From Burkholderia sp. Leaf177 (GTDB lineage: Bacteria; Pseudomonadota; Gammaproteobacteria; Burkholderiales; Burkholderiaceae), in contig NZ_LMPF01000022.1 of assembly GCF_001424345.1 (NCBI RefSeq), forward strand, positions 240,122 to 304,121: DNA of 64,000 nt, given 5' to 3'. The stretch's first letter is position 1. Each line of letters opens with the position of its first letter. The notes beneath the pieces were generated by a model. The model was not told the DNA's origin. It did not search any database and worked only from the letters and a program-made list of their open reading frames with translations. Made by a program: the position numbers and the translations under genes. This document shows, in pieces, positions 62,616 through 64,000 of this stretch.

Positions 62616-64000
62616 TCAAACGGGAAGGGCGCTTTTGGTCTCCTGTAGGACAAGCGCCGGAAACCGTTCGGCTAAACTGGCGAAGATCCCTTGCATCTGC
62701 GCCTCGAGCGTTGATGTGGCATGCTCGCCATTTGATACGGCTTGGAAAACCTGGCGCTTCAAGAAATGCCGCCAAAGGACTGGTGCACTCGCGAGGAATG
62801 AAGTAAGCAGATCGTAGCGTTCGGCGGACCACACTTGCTCAAAAGCGTGACGGGTTTCGCCATGGTCAAAATGTTTCGATTGCTGGACTATATGGCGACG
62901 AGCGCGCGCTGCGTCGGTCCGAACTTCATCGACCGAGCCTTCAGCAATCACAACGCCATATAATTCGTGTGCTTTTGCCTCAGATACAAATCCAGACCGA
63001 ACATCTTCAAGCACACGTGCGGGATCACGTAACAATGGGTTGCCGTAGCCGCCGGCTCCGGGGCCAATCACGCGGATCACATCACCAGGGTCACAGGCGA
63101 CTACATCGATGTTACCCAGCTCTAAACTATGTGGAGTGTCCGGATTTTTTTGAAACGTAGATACTGTTCCCGAAAGGCCGCCTAACACGCCCCATGACGC
63201 GAACAACGAGCGGTTACGGTTGCGGGCTGTTACTACAGTGTTGGGCGTGGATATCCGGAACTCCATTACTATGGCGGATCCACCCCGATACTGGCCTGCG
63301 CCGCCTGTATCAGGCTGAAGCCCATACCGCAAGAAATGGATCGGTACCTCGGCTTCGTTGATCTCAATGGGCGTATTCTTTAAAAAAGCCGAGGCTCCGC
63401 CGCAGCCTTCGATTCCATCCGAGCTCGGCGTCGCACCGCCGCCCCCGCCTACAGGTCCGATCGACGCCATAACCGGCCTGTCGTTGCGATCGGTAGTTTT
63501 CACATTCATCATTGCTGTACCACCTGGCGTCGTCACAGGCATCTTGCCTGGCAACGCGAGGGAAAACGCGCCGAACGTTGCGATCTGCGTGATTATGCAG
63601 GTCATCGAACGCATGCCGACGGCTGCGGGCGCTTCGCAGTTTACGACTGTCCCAGGCGGGAGGATCGCGCGAGCAACGCGCAGCGTGCCAGCATTCAGCC
63701 ACAGTCTCGGGTCGAGGGTGTAAAGGACATAGGTGAGTCCCACTAACGCAAGCGGATGGCGTTCACGTCCGCCTGTCGGCATGTTCAAAGAAGATGCGAG
63801 CTGCGGATCGCTTCCGGTATAGTCAAGTATCAACTCATCTCCCTTGACTTTTACGGTAAGGGCAATACGGCAAGGAAACCCGCCGTCAGCGTCCTCATCG
63901 GCATAATCCGCGAAGAAGTACTCACCGTCTGGGATCTCCCGCACGATGTTGCGGGCTTGCTGCTCGGCGTAATCGAGAATAGCTAGAGCGCCATCTTTAA
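62616..64000 (-). CDS. hydantoinase/oxoprolinase subunit B (HyuB family), N-terminus outside the window
   Basis: The reading frame is open through the right edge, so the true start lies beyond 64000; 461 residues are visible. Features are VREIPDGEYFFADYADED, LDYTGSDPQLASSLNMP, NAGTLRVARAILPPGTVVN and the glycine-rich DTGGAGQYRGGSA with VIGPGAGGYGNP. It belongs to the same family as the HyuB at 33.2 kb but is clearly divergent and has a longer C-terminal extension (about the last 120 residues). A HyuA partner is expected just beyond the edge. It likely serves the same pathway as the MFS and aldehyde dehydrogenase genes. Confidence 0.9.
   Translation of the reverse strand, partial: KDGALAILDYAEQQARNIVREIPDGEYFFADYADEDADGGFPCRIALTVKVKGDELILDYTGSDPQLASSLNMPTGGRERHPLALVGLTYVLYTLDPRLWLNAGTLRVARAILPPGTVVNCEAPAAVGMRSMTCIITQIATFGAFSLALPGKMPVTTPGGTAMMNVKTTDRNDRPVMASIGPVGGGGGATPSSDGIEGCGGASAFLKNTPIEINEAEVPIHFLRYGLQPDTGGAGQYRGGSAIVMEFRISTPNTVVTARNRNRSLFASWGVLGGLSGTVSTFQKNPDTPHSLELGNIDVVACDPGDVIRVIGPGAGGYGNPLLRDPARVLEDVRSGFVSEAKAHELYGVVIAEGSVDEVRTDAARARRHIVQQSKHFDHGETRHAFEQVWSAERYDLLTSFLASAPVLWRHFLKRQVFQAVSNGEHATSTLEAQMQGIFASLAERFPALVLQETKSALPV

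Noticed and set aside
1..64000. tRNA, rRNA, CRISPR repeats, riboswitches
   Set aside because: None found on reading; no cloverleaf with CCA context, no regular spaced repeats, and no known riboswitch core that I could recognise.

Overview
The window looks like a piece of a secondary replicon or accessory chromosome region of a Burkholderiaceae member (Paraburkholderia/Caballeronia-like). The basis is family content seen in the translations: three OmpC-type porins whose mature ends begin around 'QSSVTLYG', a DUF4148 protein, a kbl-tdh pair with a divergent XRE-cupin regulator, a bacteriophytochrome with its own response regulator, many LysR regulators, and ABC, MFS, HyuA/HyuB and MmgE/PrpD catabolic genes. 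No rRNA, tRNA, CRISPR array or replication origin was seen.

Layout. 0-2.2 kb: a small hypothetical gene, then two decayed genes (a tyrosine recombinase and an AbiEii-type nucleotidyltransferase), probably the worn-out edge of an integrated element. 2.3-12.4 kb: an intact beta-galactoside uptake and hydrolysis operon (ABC ATPase, binding protein, two permeases, GH42 and GH35 beta-galactosidases) with a divergent LacI repressor and two near-identical palindromic operators. 12.5-13.8 kb: small hypothetical genes and the tail of an IS66 transposase. 13.8-20.7 kb: signalling genes: a Cache hybrid histidine kinase, a bacteriophytochrome plus response regulator, and a chimeric protein in which the first two membrane segments of an amino-acid ABC permease are fused in frame to a histidine-kinase transmitter. 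20.7-25.5 kb: the operon feeding into that chimera (MmgE/PrpD, an enolase-superfamily dehydratase, a now apparently orphan amino-acid binding protein) and a LysR regulator.

25.6-40.1 kb: a coherent uptake, catabolism and sensing module: LysR, a POPT-type (spermidine/putrescine-like) ABC transporter, HyuA, HyuB, porin, D-2-hydroxyacid dehydrogenase, chemoreceptor and DUF4148 protein. 40.3-42.7 kb: two broken genes (chemoreceptor; FAD/Fe-S oxidoreductase) joined at a deletion junction, the second also cut by an in-frame TAG. 43.0-48.3 kb: a GcvA-like LysR and a second complete ABC operon of Fe3+/phosphonate type (permease, ATPase, binding protein, permease) ending in a SLOG/LOG-fold protein. 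49.0-56.6 kb: two porins, an enolase-superfamily remnant, tdh-kbl with regulator, a small secreted protein and a broken CapA gene. 57.0-64.0 kb: MFS transporter, aldehyde dehydrogenase, two paralogous XRE-cupin regulators and a HyuB gene that runs off the right edge; three promoters here share the palindrome TTCAATATANTGAA.

The general theme is nutrient scavenging (galactosides, amino acids or amines, hydantoin- or lactam-like compounds, threonine) by modules that each carry their own transporter, enzyme and regulator. It is punctuated by at least seven decayed or fused genes, which suggests continuing deletion and gene decay in this replicon. All functional assignments are from reading motifs; no database search was run.
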